A DNA stretch of 64,000 nucleotides from Chitinophagaceae bacterium (lineage in GTDB: Bacteria > Bacteroidota > Bacteroidia > Chitinophagales > UBA10324), in contig CANJII010000010.1 of NCBI GenBank assembly GCA_947474435.1, positions 1 through 64,000 on the forward strand, read 5' to 3'. Shown here piece by piece: positions 44,300-53,521 of this stretch. Within the stretch, counting starts at the first letter, position 1. Every line of letters starts with the position of its first letter. A model generated the notes under the pieces. It had not been told where the DNA came from and did no database searches. It was given only the letters and a program-made list of their open reading frames with translations. Both the position numbers and the translations under genes were made by a program.

Positions 44300-46657
44300 A
44301 TGAAAAAATTATTACTGCTACTCTCTCTCTTTACCATTCACCATTCACTATTCACCACTGTTAAGGCGCAAAACAAATTCACGCTGAGTGGTTATGTTAA
44401 AGATTCTGTTTCGGGTGAAAGTTTAATTGCCGCTTCTGTTTTTGTGAAATCAAATTCACAAGGGGCATACACAAACGAGTATGGTTATTATTCCATGTCA
44501 TTACCTGCAGGAAATTATGAACTCATTTATTCGTATGTCGGTTTTAAAACTGTTACAAAAATAATTAATCTGAATGCTGATATACGGTTCAATGTTAATC
44601 TCGCTTCTTCGTCAAATACTTTAAAGGAAATTATAGTAGAGACAGAAAAGAAAGATGCGAATGTTCAGAGTTCTGATGTAGGAAAATATGAATTGCAGAT
44701 GGATAAAATAAAATCGCTGCCTGCAATTTTTGGTGAAGTGGATATTATGAAAACGATTCAGTTACTTCCGGGTGTGCAGGGAGGAACAGAAGGCACAAGC
44801 GGATTTTATGTGCGGGGTGGTGGCCCCGATCAGAATTTAGTTTTGTTGGATGAAGCAGTAGTTTATAACACAGGTCACTTGTTCGGTTTTTTCTCAGTGT
44901 TCAATGCTGATGCAATTTTAAATACTACTTTATACAAGGGTGGAATGCCTGCTGAATATGGCGGACGGATTTCTTCGGTGCTCGATGTAAACATGAAGGA
45001 AGGAAACAGTAAATCGTATCATGCTTCGGGTGGAATTGGTGTAATAGCTTCGAGATTAACTTTGGAAGGGCCGATTAAAAAAGATAAATCTTCATTCATG
45101 ATTTCAGGTCGAAGAACCTACATTGATGTTTTGTTAGAACCATTTATTTCGAAATCAAAATTTGCAGGCAGCGGATATTATTTCTACGATTTGAATGCAA
45201 AAGCCAATTATACTTTCTCTGATAAAGACAGAGTTTTTGTGAGCGGATATTTTGGTCGCGATGTTTTCAGTTTTAAAAATGCTGATATAAAAATGTCAAT
45301 CCCTTGGGGAAATGCAACCGGAACTGTTCGCTGGAATCATTTATTCAACAGTAAATTATTTATGAATGTGGATGCCATTTACAACGATTATCATTTTGAA
45401 CTCGATGCATCACAAAGTGATTTCGATATTCGTTTGTACAGTGGCATAAAAGACCGTAATGCGAAAATTGATTTTACATACTACCCTCACATTCGTCACG
45501 AAATAAAATTCGGTGTCAATTACACTTACCACATTTTTTTACCGAGCAGTGTAACAGCCAAGAGCGGCGATGTGGAATTTAATCCGGCTCGAATCGAACG
45601 AAAATATGGACATGAGAGCGGAATTTTCTTACAGGATAAATACACGATTAGTGATAAAGTAGAAATTAATGCAGGTGTTCGTGTTTCCATGTTTGAACAG
45701 GTTGGTCCGTATAAAAAAATAGTTTATGGATTCACTGGCGAAAAATCTGACAGCATTATTTATGCAGCAGGGCAGCACATCAAAACTTATTATGGCGTGG
45801 AGCCGAGATTGATTTTAAAAATCAGTGTCGACAAACATTCATCAATAAAAGCGAGTTACAATTTCAGCAAGCAATACATCCACTTAGTCAGCAACAACGG
45901 CACAACATTGCCAACCGATATCTGGGTGCCGAGTTCTTTATTGGTGAAACCACAGATAGGCAATCAATATTCAGTTGGATATTTCAGAAATTTCTTTGAC
46001 AACAAATTGGAAACTTCTGTTGAAGTTTATTACAAGACTTTAAAAAATCAAATTGAATTCAAGGAAGGATACACGCCAACTCCCAATGAAGATCTGGAAG
46101 AGAGTTTTGTTTTCGGAACAGGTGATTCAAAAGGAATTGAATTTTATATAAACAAAGCCCGCGGAAGATTTACCGGTTGGATTTCATATACGCTTGCTTA
46201 CACCAATCGCCACTTCCCTGATTTGAATGATGGAGTTTCATTTCCTTATCGTTACGACAGAAGAAATGTTTTGTCAGTCGTAGCTTCATATAAATTAAAC
46301 GACCGATGGACTTTGGCCGGAACTTTTGTTTACCAAACCGGAATTGCTTTCACACCACCGCAAGGGAAATATTTTATTGAAGGAAATGTGGTTACTGAAT
46401 ACGGAACAATAAATGGTTTCAGAATGAAGGCATACAACCGCGCCGATATTTCACTGACTTTCGAAGGGCGGAAAAGAAAATTCATTCAGGATGGATGGAA
46501 CTTCAGCATCTACAATTTATACAACCGTAAAAATCCATATTTTATTTACGACAAGTACGATGGTCAGTTTTTAGTTGACCCAACCATTACTATTCAGGCA
46601 AAGCAAGTTAGCTTGTTTCCAATTATCCCATCAGTCACTTGGAATTTTAAATTTTAG
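44300..46657 (+). CDS. TonB-dependent outer membrane receptor
   Basis: 785 residues. A signal peptide of about 24 residues (ending VKAQ) is followed by a carboxypeptidase-like regulatory domain (about 28-112; SGYVKDSVSGESLIAASVFV), a plug domain (about 120-220; LPGVQGGTEGTSGFYVRGGGPDQNLVLLDEAVVYN) and a beta-barrel ending in an aromatic residue (TWNFKF). Such receptors import siderophores, vitamins or glycans using TonB. The following gene is a DUF4249 lipoprotein, the common partner of this receptor subtype. The signal-peptide codons contain a period-7 repeat. Confidence 0.93.
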   Translation: MKKLLLLLSLFTIHHSLFTTVKAQNKFTLSGYVKDSVSGESLIAASVFVKSNSQGAYTNEYGYYSMSLPAGNYELIYSYVGFKTVTKIINLNADIRFNVNLASSSNTLKEIIVETEKKDANVQSSDVGKYELQMDKIKSLPAIFGEVDIMKTIQLLPGVQGGTEGTSGFYVRGGGPDQNLVLLDEAVVYNTGHLFGFFSVFNADAILNTTLYKGGMPAEYGGRISSVLDVNMKEGNSKSYHASGGIGVIASRLTLEGPIKKDKSSFMISGRRTYIDVLLEPFISKSKFAGSGYYFYDLNAKANYTFSDKDRVFVSGYFGRDVFSFKNADIKMSIPWGNATGTVRWNHLFNSKLFMNVDAIYNDYHFELDASQSDFDIRLYSGIKDRNAKIDFTYYPHIRHEIKFGVNYTYHIFLPSSVTAKSGDVEFNPARIERKYGHESGIFLQDKYTISDKVEINAGVRVSMFEQVGPYKKIVYGFTGEKSDSIIYAAGQHIKTYYGVEPRLILKISVDKHSSIKASYNFSKQYIHLVSNNGTTLPTDIWVPSSLLVKPQIGNQYSVGYFRNFFDNKLETSVEVYYKTLKNQIEFKEGYTPTPNEDLEESFVFGTGDSKGIEFYINKARGRFTGWISYTLAYTNRHFPDLNDGVSFPYRYDRRNVLSVVASYKLNDRWTLAGTFVYQTGIAFTPPQGKYFIEGNVVTEYGTINGFRMKAYNRADISLTFEGRKRKFIQDGWNFSIYNLYNRKNPYFIYDKYDGQFLVDPTITIQAKQVSLFPIIPSVTWNFKF
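44333..44360 (+). repeat. Period-7 repeat inside the TonB receptor signal-peptide region
   Basis: Heptamers ACCATTC, ACCATTC, ACTATTC, ACCACTG encode TIHHSLFTT of the signal peptide. They are reverse complements of the intergenic island at 36251. Confidence 0.7.
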
Positions 46658-46734
46658 TTAAGCTGGATTCTGGAAGAAAAAAAATGGAAATGAAAAAGTA
46701 TCAAGACACAAGTAATATGACACAAGAATTAAAA

Positions 46735-47622
46735 ATGAAAAACAAAAGGACAAAAAAATTGTCACTGCAAATCTGCATATTGCTCACAGCCTACTGCTTT
46801 CTGTTCTCGGCCTGTGAAAAAAATATCTCATTTGATGTTCCTGCTCCTCCTGATAAATTGGTGGTTGAAGGTTTTATTGAAACCGGAAGTTTCCCGTATG
46901 TCATTCTCACCAAAAATTCTGCCTATTATTCTACTTTCAATCTCACTGATATCAATAAATATTTCGTACACAATGCTATGGTTAAAATTTCTGACGGTAC
47001 TGATACAATTACACTTCAGGAAATTTCATTGGATACTGCCGGTGTTCAGGTTTCAGTTTACATCGGGTTAGGAATGATTGGGCAGGTTGGAAAAACTTAT
47101 TCGTTGCACATTGAAGCAGAAGGAAAAACAGTTGACGCGGTTACTTCAATTCTTCCTTCCATTCCGCTCGATAGCATTTGGGTTGTATATAATGAAAATC
47201 CGGACTACCCTGATAAAGTAAGAATGTATTGTCAGTTAACCGACCCGGCACAACTCGGGCAATATGTTCGGTATTTTACAAAAGTTGATACCGAAATTTT
47301 TAAACCCGGATTGAGTTCAGTGTTTGATGATGCATTGATAAACGGAACCACTTTTAAATTTCCACTCGACAGAGGTTACAATCGAAACGACTCCATTGAT
47401 TTTGACTCGTATGGTTTATACAACAAAGGAGATACGATTACATTGAAGTGGTGCAACATTGAAAAATCGCATTTCGATTTCTGGCGTACACTTGAATTCA
47501 GTTTGGGTAGTCAGGGAAATCCATTCTCATCACCACTTGAAATAAAATCAAACATTGTTGGTGGCCTTGGAATATGGGGCGGTTACTCGCCGAGTTATAA
47601 AACTATTGTTGTTCCGCAGTAA
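46735..47622 (+). CDS. DUF4249 lipoprotein, partner of the TonB receptor
   Basis: 295 residues from the ATG at 46735. Upstream ATGs at 46684, 46690 and 46717 would add a polar tail before the lipoprotein signal (ends FLFSAC, Cys27). The body begins with the family's VVEGFIETG.FPYVILTKN and contains a long beta-rich domain with WCNIEKSHFDFW near the end. DUF4249 proteins are outer-membrane-associated lipoproteins that commonly follow TonB-dependent receptors, presumably helping capture the substrate. The stop codon directly abuts the stop codon of the convergent fabI gene. Confidence 0.88.
   Translation: MKNKRTKKLSLQICILLTAYCFLFSACEKNISFDVPAPPDKLVVEGFIETGSFPYVILTKNSAYYSTFNLTDINKYFVHNAMVKISDGTDTITLQEISLDTAGVQVSVYIGLGMIGQVGKTYSLHIEAEGKTVDAVTSILPSIPLDSIWVVYNENPDYPDKVRMYCQLTDPAQLGQYVRYFTKVDTEIFKPGLSSVFDDALINGTTFKFPLDRGYNRNDSIDFDSYGLYNKGDTITLKWCNIEKSHFDFWRTLEFSLGSQGNPFSSPLEIKSNIVGGLGIWGGYSPSYKTIVVPQ
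46765..46806 (+). repeat. Possible period-7 repeat in a lipoprotein signal region
   Basis: A loose run of heptamers around CTGCATA, TTGCTCA, CAGCCTA, CTGCTTT encodes the hydrophobic part of the DUF4249 signal peptide. It is weaker than the other islands. Confidence 0.35.
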
Positions 47623-48438
47623 TTACAATTTCGACACTGCTTCCATTAGTTTTTCACTTACACCGGTATATGAAAATCCACCGTCGTGAAAAAGATTTTG
47701 CATAGTAATCATCTTTGTATAATCACTGAACATGGTGATGCAATATTGTGCACAGGCTTCAGCACTTGCGTTTCCCAACGGAGAAATATCATCAGCGTAT
47801 TTAAAAAAAATATCAAAACCTTCAACGCCGCTCCCGGCTGTTGTCCATGTTGGCGATTGAGAAATAGTATTAACGCGAACTTTCTTTTTTATTCCATAGT
47901 GATATCCAAAACTGCGGGCAATACTTTCAAGCGTTGCTTTTGCATCAGCCATATCATTGTAATTTGGAAATGTGCGTTGAGCAGCTATGTAAGTTAAACC
48001 AACAACCGACCCCCATTCACTTAGTGCATCTAATTGATAAGCGCTTTGTAACACTTTATGTAAGGAAAGTGCCGAAACATCCAATGTTTTTAAATAAAAT
48101 TCATAGTTTAAATCAGTATACGGTTTTTTCTTCCGAACATTCGGGCTCATACCAATTGAATGCAGTATAAAATCAATTGGACCGTTATGAATTTCGATAC
48201 AGCGCTTTAACAAATTTGTTAAATCTTCAGAAGAAGTAGCATCTGCAGGAATCACTTCAGCATTGCATTTTGCCGCCAGTTCATTAATTTTTCCCATGCG
48301 CATGGCAATCGGTGCATTTGTTAATGTAATAGAGGCTCCTTCTGCAAACGCAGCTTCTGCAACTTTCCAAGCAATTGAGCTTTCGTCAAGTGCTCCGAAA
48401 ATCAAACCTTTCTTCCCTTTTAAAATCTGATTAGCCAT
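47623..48438 (-). CDS. fabI: Enoyl-[acyl-carrier-protein] reductase FabI
   Basis: 271 residues. KGLIFGALDESSIAWKVAEA is the NAD-binding N-terminus, and FPNYNDMADAKATLE holds the catalytic Tyr-X6-Lys pair, preceded by the YIAAQRT segment. This enzyme performs the last reduction in each round of fatty acid elongation and is the target of triclosan. Length and motifs fit the FabI class. A TATGTTTG element lies 16 bases upstream. The gene is convergent with the DUF4249 gene with no gap between the stop codons. Confidence 0.96.
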   Translation of the reverse strand: MANQILKGKKGLIFGALDESSIAWKVAEAAFAEGASITLTNAPIAMRMGKINELAAKCNAEVIPADATSSEDLTNLLKRCIEIHNGPIDFILHSIGMSPNVRKKKPYTDLNYEFYLKTLDVSALSLHKVLQSAYQLDALSEWGSVVGLTYIAAQRTFPNYNDMADAKATLESIARSFGYHYGIKKKVRVNTISQSPTWTTAGSGVEGFDIFFKYADDISPLGNASAEACAQYCITMFSDYTKMITMQNLFHDGGFSYTGVSEKLMEAVSKL

Positions 48439-48454
48439 TCCATTGTATTTATCA

Positions 48455-48462
48455 CAAACATA
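48455..48462 (-). promoter_or_regulatory. TATGTTTG -7 element for fabI
   Basis: TAnnTTTG on the minus strand (CAAACATA on the plus strand), 16 bases before the fabI ATG. Confidence 0.5.
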
Positions 48463-48575
48463 AAAATCAATTTGATGATTTTATTCAGGGAGTTTTATTT
48501 CTTGTGAAAACTTCAATTTTCGAATGGTAATAGTTATGAGATAAATGAATTTATTTCAGAATAGAAACTGATTGT

Positions 48576-49532
48576 TTATTTTATTTCTGACAGAAGGTTT
48601 ATTTTTTTTAAATCAGTAGTTGTTAGTGAAAATATTGAGGTGATTAAAGTAAAGGCAATAATTTTTTCAGATTCGATGTCATAAACTGCAACAGGTCTCA
48701 AATCGAGAGCCGGAAGGTTGGAGTCACTAAAGTGAAACAGATTTATTAATACTGCTGATTTTGTAAACTCTTTGTTTTCTGATAATGATTTATAATTGAC
48801 ATCGTTGGCCTTTATAAAGCCGATTTTCTTATCATAATTGTCATCCAGATAGGTGGTATTATATGTTTTACCGGCATCATTAATTTTTAATGTGTCAGTT
48901 TTTGGAAACAATGGAATAAGTAATTTTTTATTATTCAGTTGCGAACTGGCTGCATTTATTTTTTTTAGCATCAACGAATTACTGAAAATTCCATCCTGTG
49001 TTTTCAGGTCATCCTTATTGTTCCAAATAGCTGATAAATAGTCGCGCATAATAATAATGTTCAATGGATCAATAAGATATTTAGTATGAAAACAGGGAGA
49101 CATAATAAGCGTATTGACAGCACCTATGCCTGCCATCCCCGAAGCAATAATATTAAACCCATTGAGAGAGTCCTTATTTACCTGTGAGTAATTGATCTCG
49201 CGAAATCGTAAAATTCCGTAAGTCATATACGATGCTCCTGCGTTAAACATATTTCCTATAAAATAAAAATGTCCTTCTTCTGATTTTTGTTTTTGGTATT
49301 GATTAAAACTTATAAAAACGATTTTACTGTAATCCCAATATTCATTAAATGTTGATTGAATCTGATTTGAAATTTCTTCATTTAAATCATCACTTAAAAC
49401 TATTTCAAGTAAGGATGTTTTCAATTCAATGGCATATTTAATATTAGCCAGGCCATATCCGCCGGCCAAAGCTTTATTCATGAAAGTTGATAGAATGAAA
49501 ACCAGGATTGTGAATTTTATAAATTTTTCCAT
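48576..49532 (-). CDS. Secreted or envelope protein of unknown function
   Basis: 318 residues from the ATG at 49532; the frame is open for 23 further codons upstream, but the signal peptide (about 1-22, ending KALAGG) begins at this ATG. I recognise no family. The mature part is a mixture of helices and strands with a hydrophobic stretch around residues 125-150 (GFNIIASGMAGIGAVNTLIMS). No catalytic motif is obvious. It stands alone between fabI and the M3 peptidase gene on the same strand with gaps of 137 and 75 bp. Confidence 0.65.
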   Translation of the reverse strand: MEKFIKFTILVFILSTFMNKALAGGYGLANIKYAIELKTSLLEIVLSDDLNEEISNQIQSTFNEYWDYSKIVFISFNQYQKQKSEEGHFYFIGNMFNAGASYMTYGILRFREINYSQVNKDSLNGFNIIASGMAGIGAVNTLIMSPCFHTKYLIDPLNIIIMRDYLSAIWNNKDDLKTQDGIFSNSLMLKKINAASSQLNNKKLLIPLFPKTDTLKINDAGKTYNTTYLDDNYDKKIGFIKANDVNYKSLSENKEFTKSAVLINLFHFSDSNLPALDLRPVAVYDIESEKIIAFTLITSIFSLTTTDLKKINLLSEIK

Positions 49533-49607
49533 GGAGAAAAAATTGCTTGTTTTTTTCAAAGTTCTTATGAAATTTAAAAAATCAAATAATGATGTTTTCA
49601 ATTTAAA

Positions 49608-51302
49608 TTATAAAGCTGAATCATCAATATTTTTCAACCAGTTGCTTGCTTCACCAATAACTTCCTGCATAGTTGTTTCTTCAAACGGAGACTTTAATCC
49701 TGCAAGGTCAACTAATTTTAAAAACGACATGCTTCCACCTGCATCGCAAAGTGTGATGTAATCTTTCATTGCAACAGCAAGATTCTCTCTTGATTTTTTC
49801 CAGAACTGGAATGCGCAGATTTGTGCAAGTGTGTAATCAATGTAATAAAACGGCGAACGGTAAATGTGCATTTGTCTTTGCCAGAAACCTCCGCCTTCTA
49901 AATATTCATTGCCATCATAATCGCGAAGCGGTAAATATTTTTTCTCAATGTTTCTCCACGCAGTATTCCGTTCTGCTGGAGTCGCATCAGGATTTGCATA
50001 AATGAAATGTTGAAACTCATCAACCGCAACACCATACGGAATAAACATGAGCGCATGCGTTAGATGCGCATACTTGTATTTATCGGTTTGTGCTCCAAAA
50101 TATTTTTGCATCCATGGCCAGGTGATAAATTCCATGCTCATGCTATGAATTTCGCAAGCTTCCAGAGTGGGAGAGAGGTATTCATCTACTGCGAGATTGC
50201 GACTACGGAATGCCTGAAATGCATGACCGGCTTCGTGAGTGAGCACATCAATGTCGTGAGAGGTGCCATTGAAATTGCTGAAGATGTATGGCGCTTTGTA
50301 TGATGAAAGATAAGTGCAATAACCACCTCCGGCTTTGTTTGGTTTATTAACTAAGTCCATCAATTCGTGATCGAGCATGAAATGAAAAAACGCTCCGGTT
50401 TCATTTGACAGTTCATCATACATACTTGTCGCATGATTCACAATCCAATCAGGATCACCTTCAGGTTTTGCATTGCCATTCAAAAAATCTATTCCTTCGT
50501 CATAATATTTTAATGCAGGTAACGAAAGTCTTTTGCTCTGTTGCGTTTTTAATTGTGTGGCGAGCGGCACTAAATGTTTTCGCACATTCTCGCGAAATGC
50601 TTCAACCATTGTTTGATTGTAATCAACACGCTGCATGCGGCCATAACCAAGGCCTATAAAATTTTTGTAACCAAGTTTCAGCGCCATGTTGTGACGAAGT
50701 TTTACCAATTCATCAAAAATTTCATCAAGGCGATTATGATTTTCAGAAAACCAGTTATCACTTTTTTCGTGCGCTTCTTTTCGTGTTTCTCTATCAGGTG
50801 AAAGTTTGAAAGGAGTAAGACCACTGAGGTTATATGTGTTTCCACGGAATTCAATTTTAGCTGAAGCCAAAAGTTTGGTGTATTCGGTAGTGAGTTGATT
50901 TTCTTTTTGCAGGTCTTCAATAATTTCAGGAGAAAAAGTTTTAACACTTAATTCGGCAAGCATAAAAAGTTGTGCGCCGTAAATATTTTCCAATTCAGTT
51001 CGTTTCGGCGACTCTATTAATGATTTATAAAACTGCATAACTAGGTCACGATACATGGGTTCTATATCATCCATGAATTCTTGTTCTTTTTCATAAAACT
51101 CATCAGTTGTGTTCACACTGTTGCGGATGGAAACCAATGTCATTGCAGTATCAAAATTTCGACGCTGATTGTATATCTCAGTAAATATTTTTTGCAGCGC
51201 TTCCAAATCACTTGTTGTTTGAAATGATTGAATGAGCTGCTGAAATTCTTGTTTGAATTTTGCGAAGTCGGGTCTTGAGTAAGGAAACTCTGAAAATTTC
51301 AT
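49608..51302 (-). CDS. M3 family oligoendopeptidase
   Basis: 564 residues, typical of PepF-like oligoendopeptidases. THEAGHAFQ is the zinc-binding HExxH motif, and the downstream acidic ligand is in LEACEIHSMSMEF. There is no signal peptide, so the enzyme is cytoplasmic and cuts short peptides. Preceding helical segments (ELENIYGAQLFMLAELSVKTFSPEI) and the C-terminal YIDYTLAQICAFQFW are usual for the family. No partner genes are evident; a 230-bp gap separates it from the divergent ABC transporter gene. Confidence 0.94.
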   Translation of the reverse strand: MKFSEFPYSRPDFAKFKQEFQQLIQSFQTTSDLEALQKIFTEIYNQRRNFDTAMTLVSIRNSVNTTDEFYEKEQEFMDDIEPMYRDLVMQFYKSLIESPKRTELENIYGAQLFMLAELSVKTFSPEIIEDLQKENQLTTEYTKLLASAKIEFRGNTYNLSGLTPFKLSPDRETRKEAHEKSDNWFSENHNRLDEIFDELVKLRHNMALKLGYKNFIGLGYGRMQRVDYNQTMVEAFRENVRKHLVPLATQLKTQQSKRLSLPALKYYDEGIDFLNGNAKPEGDPDWIVNHATSMYDELSNETGAFFHFMLDHELMDLVNKPNKAGGGYCTYLSSYKAPYIFSNFNGTSHDIDVLTHEAGHAFQAFRSRNLAVDEYLSPTLEACEIHSMSMEFITWPWMQKYFGAQTDKYKYAHLTHALMFIPYGVAVDEFQHFIYANPDATPAERNTAWRNIEKKYLPLRDYDGNEYLEGGGFWQRQMHIYRSPFYYIDYTLAQICAFQFWKKSRENLAVAMKDYITLCDAGGSMSFLKLVDLAGLKSPFEETTMQEVIGEASNWLKNIDDSAL

Positions 51303-51500
51303 AGATGAATTATTTTTAGAAAGGATGAAAATAATTTAGTGAATTGCAAGAGCATGAAAACAAATTCACAACAAATAGTTAAGATGCGTTTTGTTTTTTT
51401 CTAAGATTTTGATTCAGCAATTATTCAAATGGTTAATCTTAAAATATTCGCTTCGCTGTTCCGTCCTCATAATTCAAAATCTCTTCAATCTTTCACGAGA

Positions 51501-51508
51501 TATATTCG
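51501..51508 (+). promoter_or_regulatory. TATATTCG -7-like element for the ABC exporter
   Basis: One mismatch from TAnnTTTG (TTCG ending), 27 bases before the TTG start. The same TTCG form occurs ahead of the cystathionine beta-synthase gene. Confidence 0.4.
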
Positions 51509-51535
51509 CATTTTTAATAAAAAATATTTTCACTA

Positions 51536-53392
51536 TTGGCACGATCTGATTATAACTTAAACCGCAAACCGGCAGAAGATTCACCGAAAGCAAAAATCAA
51601 CCGGAGCAATCTGAAGGAAGCAATGGACCTGCTTCGATTTGCAAAACCGTATCGCGGCTACTTCATTGGCGGATTGATATTTCTATTCCTCAGCAATTTG
51701 GCAACCATGTCTTTCCCTTTTGCAACAGGAAAGTTGATTGATACAGCCTTGCTGGAAGGAAAAGGAACCGGACCATTTGCCAATATAAATGACCTCTCTC
51801 TCTTTCTCATGGCTGTGTTAGGGTTTCAATTGGTGTTTTATTTCTGCCGGATTTATTTGTTTGCCCTTACGGGTGAAAAGACATTGGCGGACATGCGGCG
51901 CGAAACTTTTGGTCGCATCATCTCATTGCCCATGAGTTTCTTTTCAAACCGCAGAGTGGGTGAACTAGCAAGCCGGTTATCTTCTGATCTGTCACAAATC
52001 CAGGATACTATTACAAATACATTGGCAGAGTTTCTCAGGCAGATAATCGTGTTGTTGATCGGAATGACGCTCATCTTCAATATTTCAACCAAGCTGGCTT
52101 TAGTGATGCTTTCTGTTTTCCCTGTGGTGATTGTTGCGGCAGTTTTGTTTGGTAAAGTGATAAGGAAATTGTCGAAAAAAGCTCAGGACCAGTTAGCAGA
52201 GTCAGCCACGATAGTCGAAGAGACCCTGCAGGGAATTACAAATGTGAAAGCATTTACAAACGAGGGATACGAAACAAACCGTTACAGAACCACTCTTGAT
52301 AAAGTGGTTTCAATCGCCTTGAAGAGTGCAAAATACAGAGGCGCGTTTGCTTCTTTTTTAATCGTCTCGATATTCGGTGCAATTGTGTTGGTGATGTGGT
52401 ATGGATCAGTACTGATTCAAAGCCATGAACTCACTATCGGGCAGCTCATTTCCTTCATTATATATACTACATTCGTTGGGGGTTCAATGGCGGGCTTTGC
52501 GGAAGTATATAGCCAGTTACAAAAAACAATTGGTGCTACTCAAAGAGTAAGAGAATTAATCCGCGAGGTGCCTGAACCGATTGATACAAAGAATGTAACT
52601 GTTACACCGGAAAATAAAATCATCGGTGAAGTAGAGTTCAGTCACCTTGCATTCAGTTATCCATCGCGGAAAGAAATGGAAGTATTAAAAGACATATCCT
52701 TCACCATTAAACAAGGACAGAAAATTGCTATTGTAGGACCAAGCGGCGCAGGCAAATCAACCATTGCCGGATTACTGTTACAGTTCTACCAACCATCATC
52801 CGGTCAAATTTCATTCGATCGGAAACCTGCTGCTACATTTCAGCTAACACAGTTGCGCAAGCAGATGGCGTATGTTCCACAGGATGTTATTTTATTCGGT
52901 GGAACCATTCATGAAAACATTGCTTACGGAAAACCGGATGCAACAAAAGAAGAGATAATTGCTGCTGCACAAAAAGCAAATGCACATTCGTTTATCGAAT
53001 CCTTCCCTGAGAAATACGAAACCATTGTTGGAGAAAGAGGAATAAAACTTTCAGGTGGTCAGCGACAACGGATAGCTATTGCGAGAGCAGTTTTAAAAAA
53101 TCCTGCAATACTTATTTTAGACGAAGCCACAAGTTCATTGGATTCCGAATCAGAAAAATTAGTGCAGGAAGCATTGGAAGAACTGATGAAGAATAGAACA
53201 TCATTCATTATCGCACACCGATTATCAACCATTCGCAATGCTGATAAAATTTTAGTGCTCGATAAAGGAATGATTACCGAACAAGGAACGCACGAAGAAT
53301 TAATGCGAATTGAAAGCGGCTTGTATAGAAAACTAAGTGAACTGCAATTCGAAACCAGAAGCATTGAAGATGTTGTGAATATTGAAGAATAG
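51536..53392 (+). CDS. ABC transporter, fused permease and ATP-binding domains (MsbA-like)
   Basis: 618 residues, TTG start; no ATG precedes the conserved region. The membrane domain (about 30-340) has six predicted helices. The ATPase domain (about 360-600) has Walker A GPSGAGKST, signature LSGGQRQRIAIARA, Walker B ILILDEATSSLD and the H-loop IIAHRLSTI. Half-size exporters of this type act as homodimers; many export lipids (MsbA), peptides or drugs, and the cargo cannot be read here. The gene is monocistronic or heads a unit ending before the cystathionine beta-synthase gene. Confidence 0.93.
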   Translation: MARSDYNLNRKPAEDSPKAKINRSNLKEAMDLLRFAKPYRGYFIGGLIFLFLSNLATMSFPFATGKLIDTALLEGKGTGPFANINDLSLFLMAVLGFQLVFYFCRIYLFALTGEKTLADMRRETFGRIISLPMSFFSNRRVGELASRLSSDLSQIQDTITNTLAEFLRQIIVLLIGMTLIFNISTKLALVMLSVFPVVIVAAVLFGKVIRKLSKKAQDQLAESATIVEETLQGITNVKAFTNEGYETNRYRTTLDKVVSIALKSAKYRGAFASFLIVSIFGAIVLVMWYGSVLIQSHELTIGQLISFIIYTTFVGGSMAGFAEVYSQLQKTIGATQRVRELIREVPEPIDTKNVTVTPENKIIGEVEFSHLAFSYPSRKEMEVLKDISFTIKQGQKIAIVGPSGAGKSTIAGLLLQFYQPSSGQISFDRKPAATFQLTQLRKQMAYVPQDVILFGGTIHENIAYGKPDATKEEIIAAAQKANAHSFIESFPEKYETIVGERGIKLSGGQRQRIAIARAVLKNPAILILDEATSSLDSESEKLVQEALEELMKNRTSFIIAHRLSTIRNADKILVLDKGMITEQGTHEELMRIESGLYRKLSELQFETRSIEDVVNIEE

Positions 53393-53509
53393 AAGATTGT
53401 ATTTCTGAATGTTGATTTTCTATTATCAAATGCGGAGCATTCATGAGTTCTATTAAAACAAAAAATAATTTACGGGCTAAATCTTCACATTATAAAATCA
53501 TCAAATCAG

Positions 53510-53517
53510 TACATTCG
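53510..53517 (+). promoter_or_regulatory. TACATTCG -7-like element for cystathionine beta-synthase
   Basis: One mismatch from TAnnTTTG, with only four bases to the ATG at 53522. Confidence 0.4.
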
Positions 53518-53521
53518 CCGC

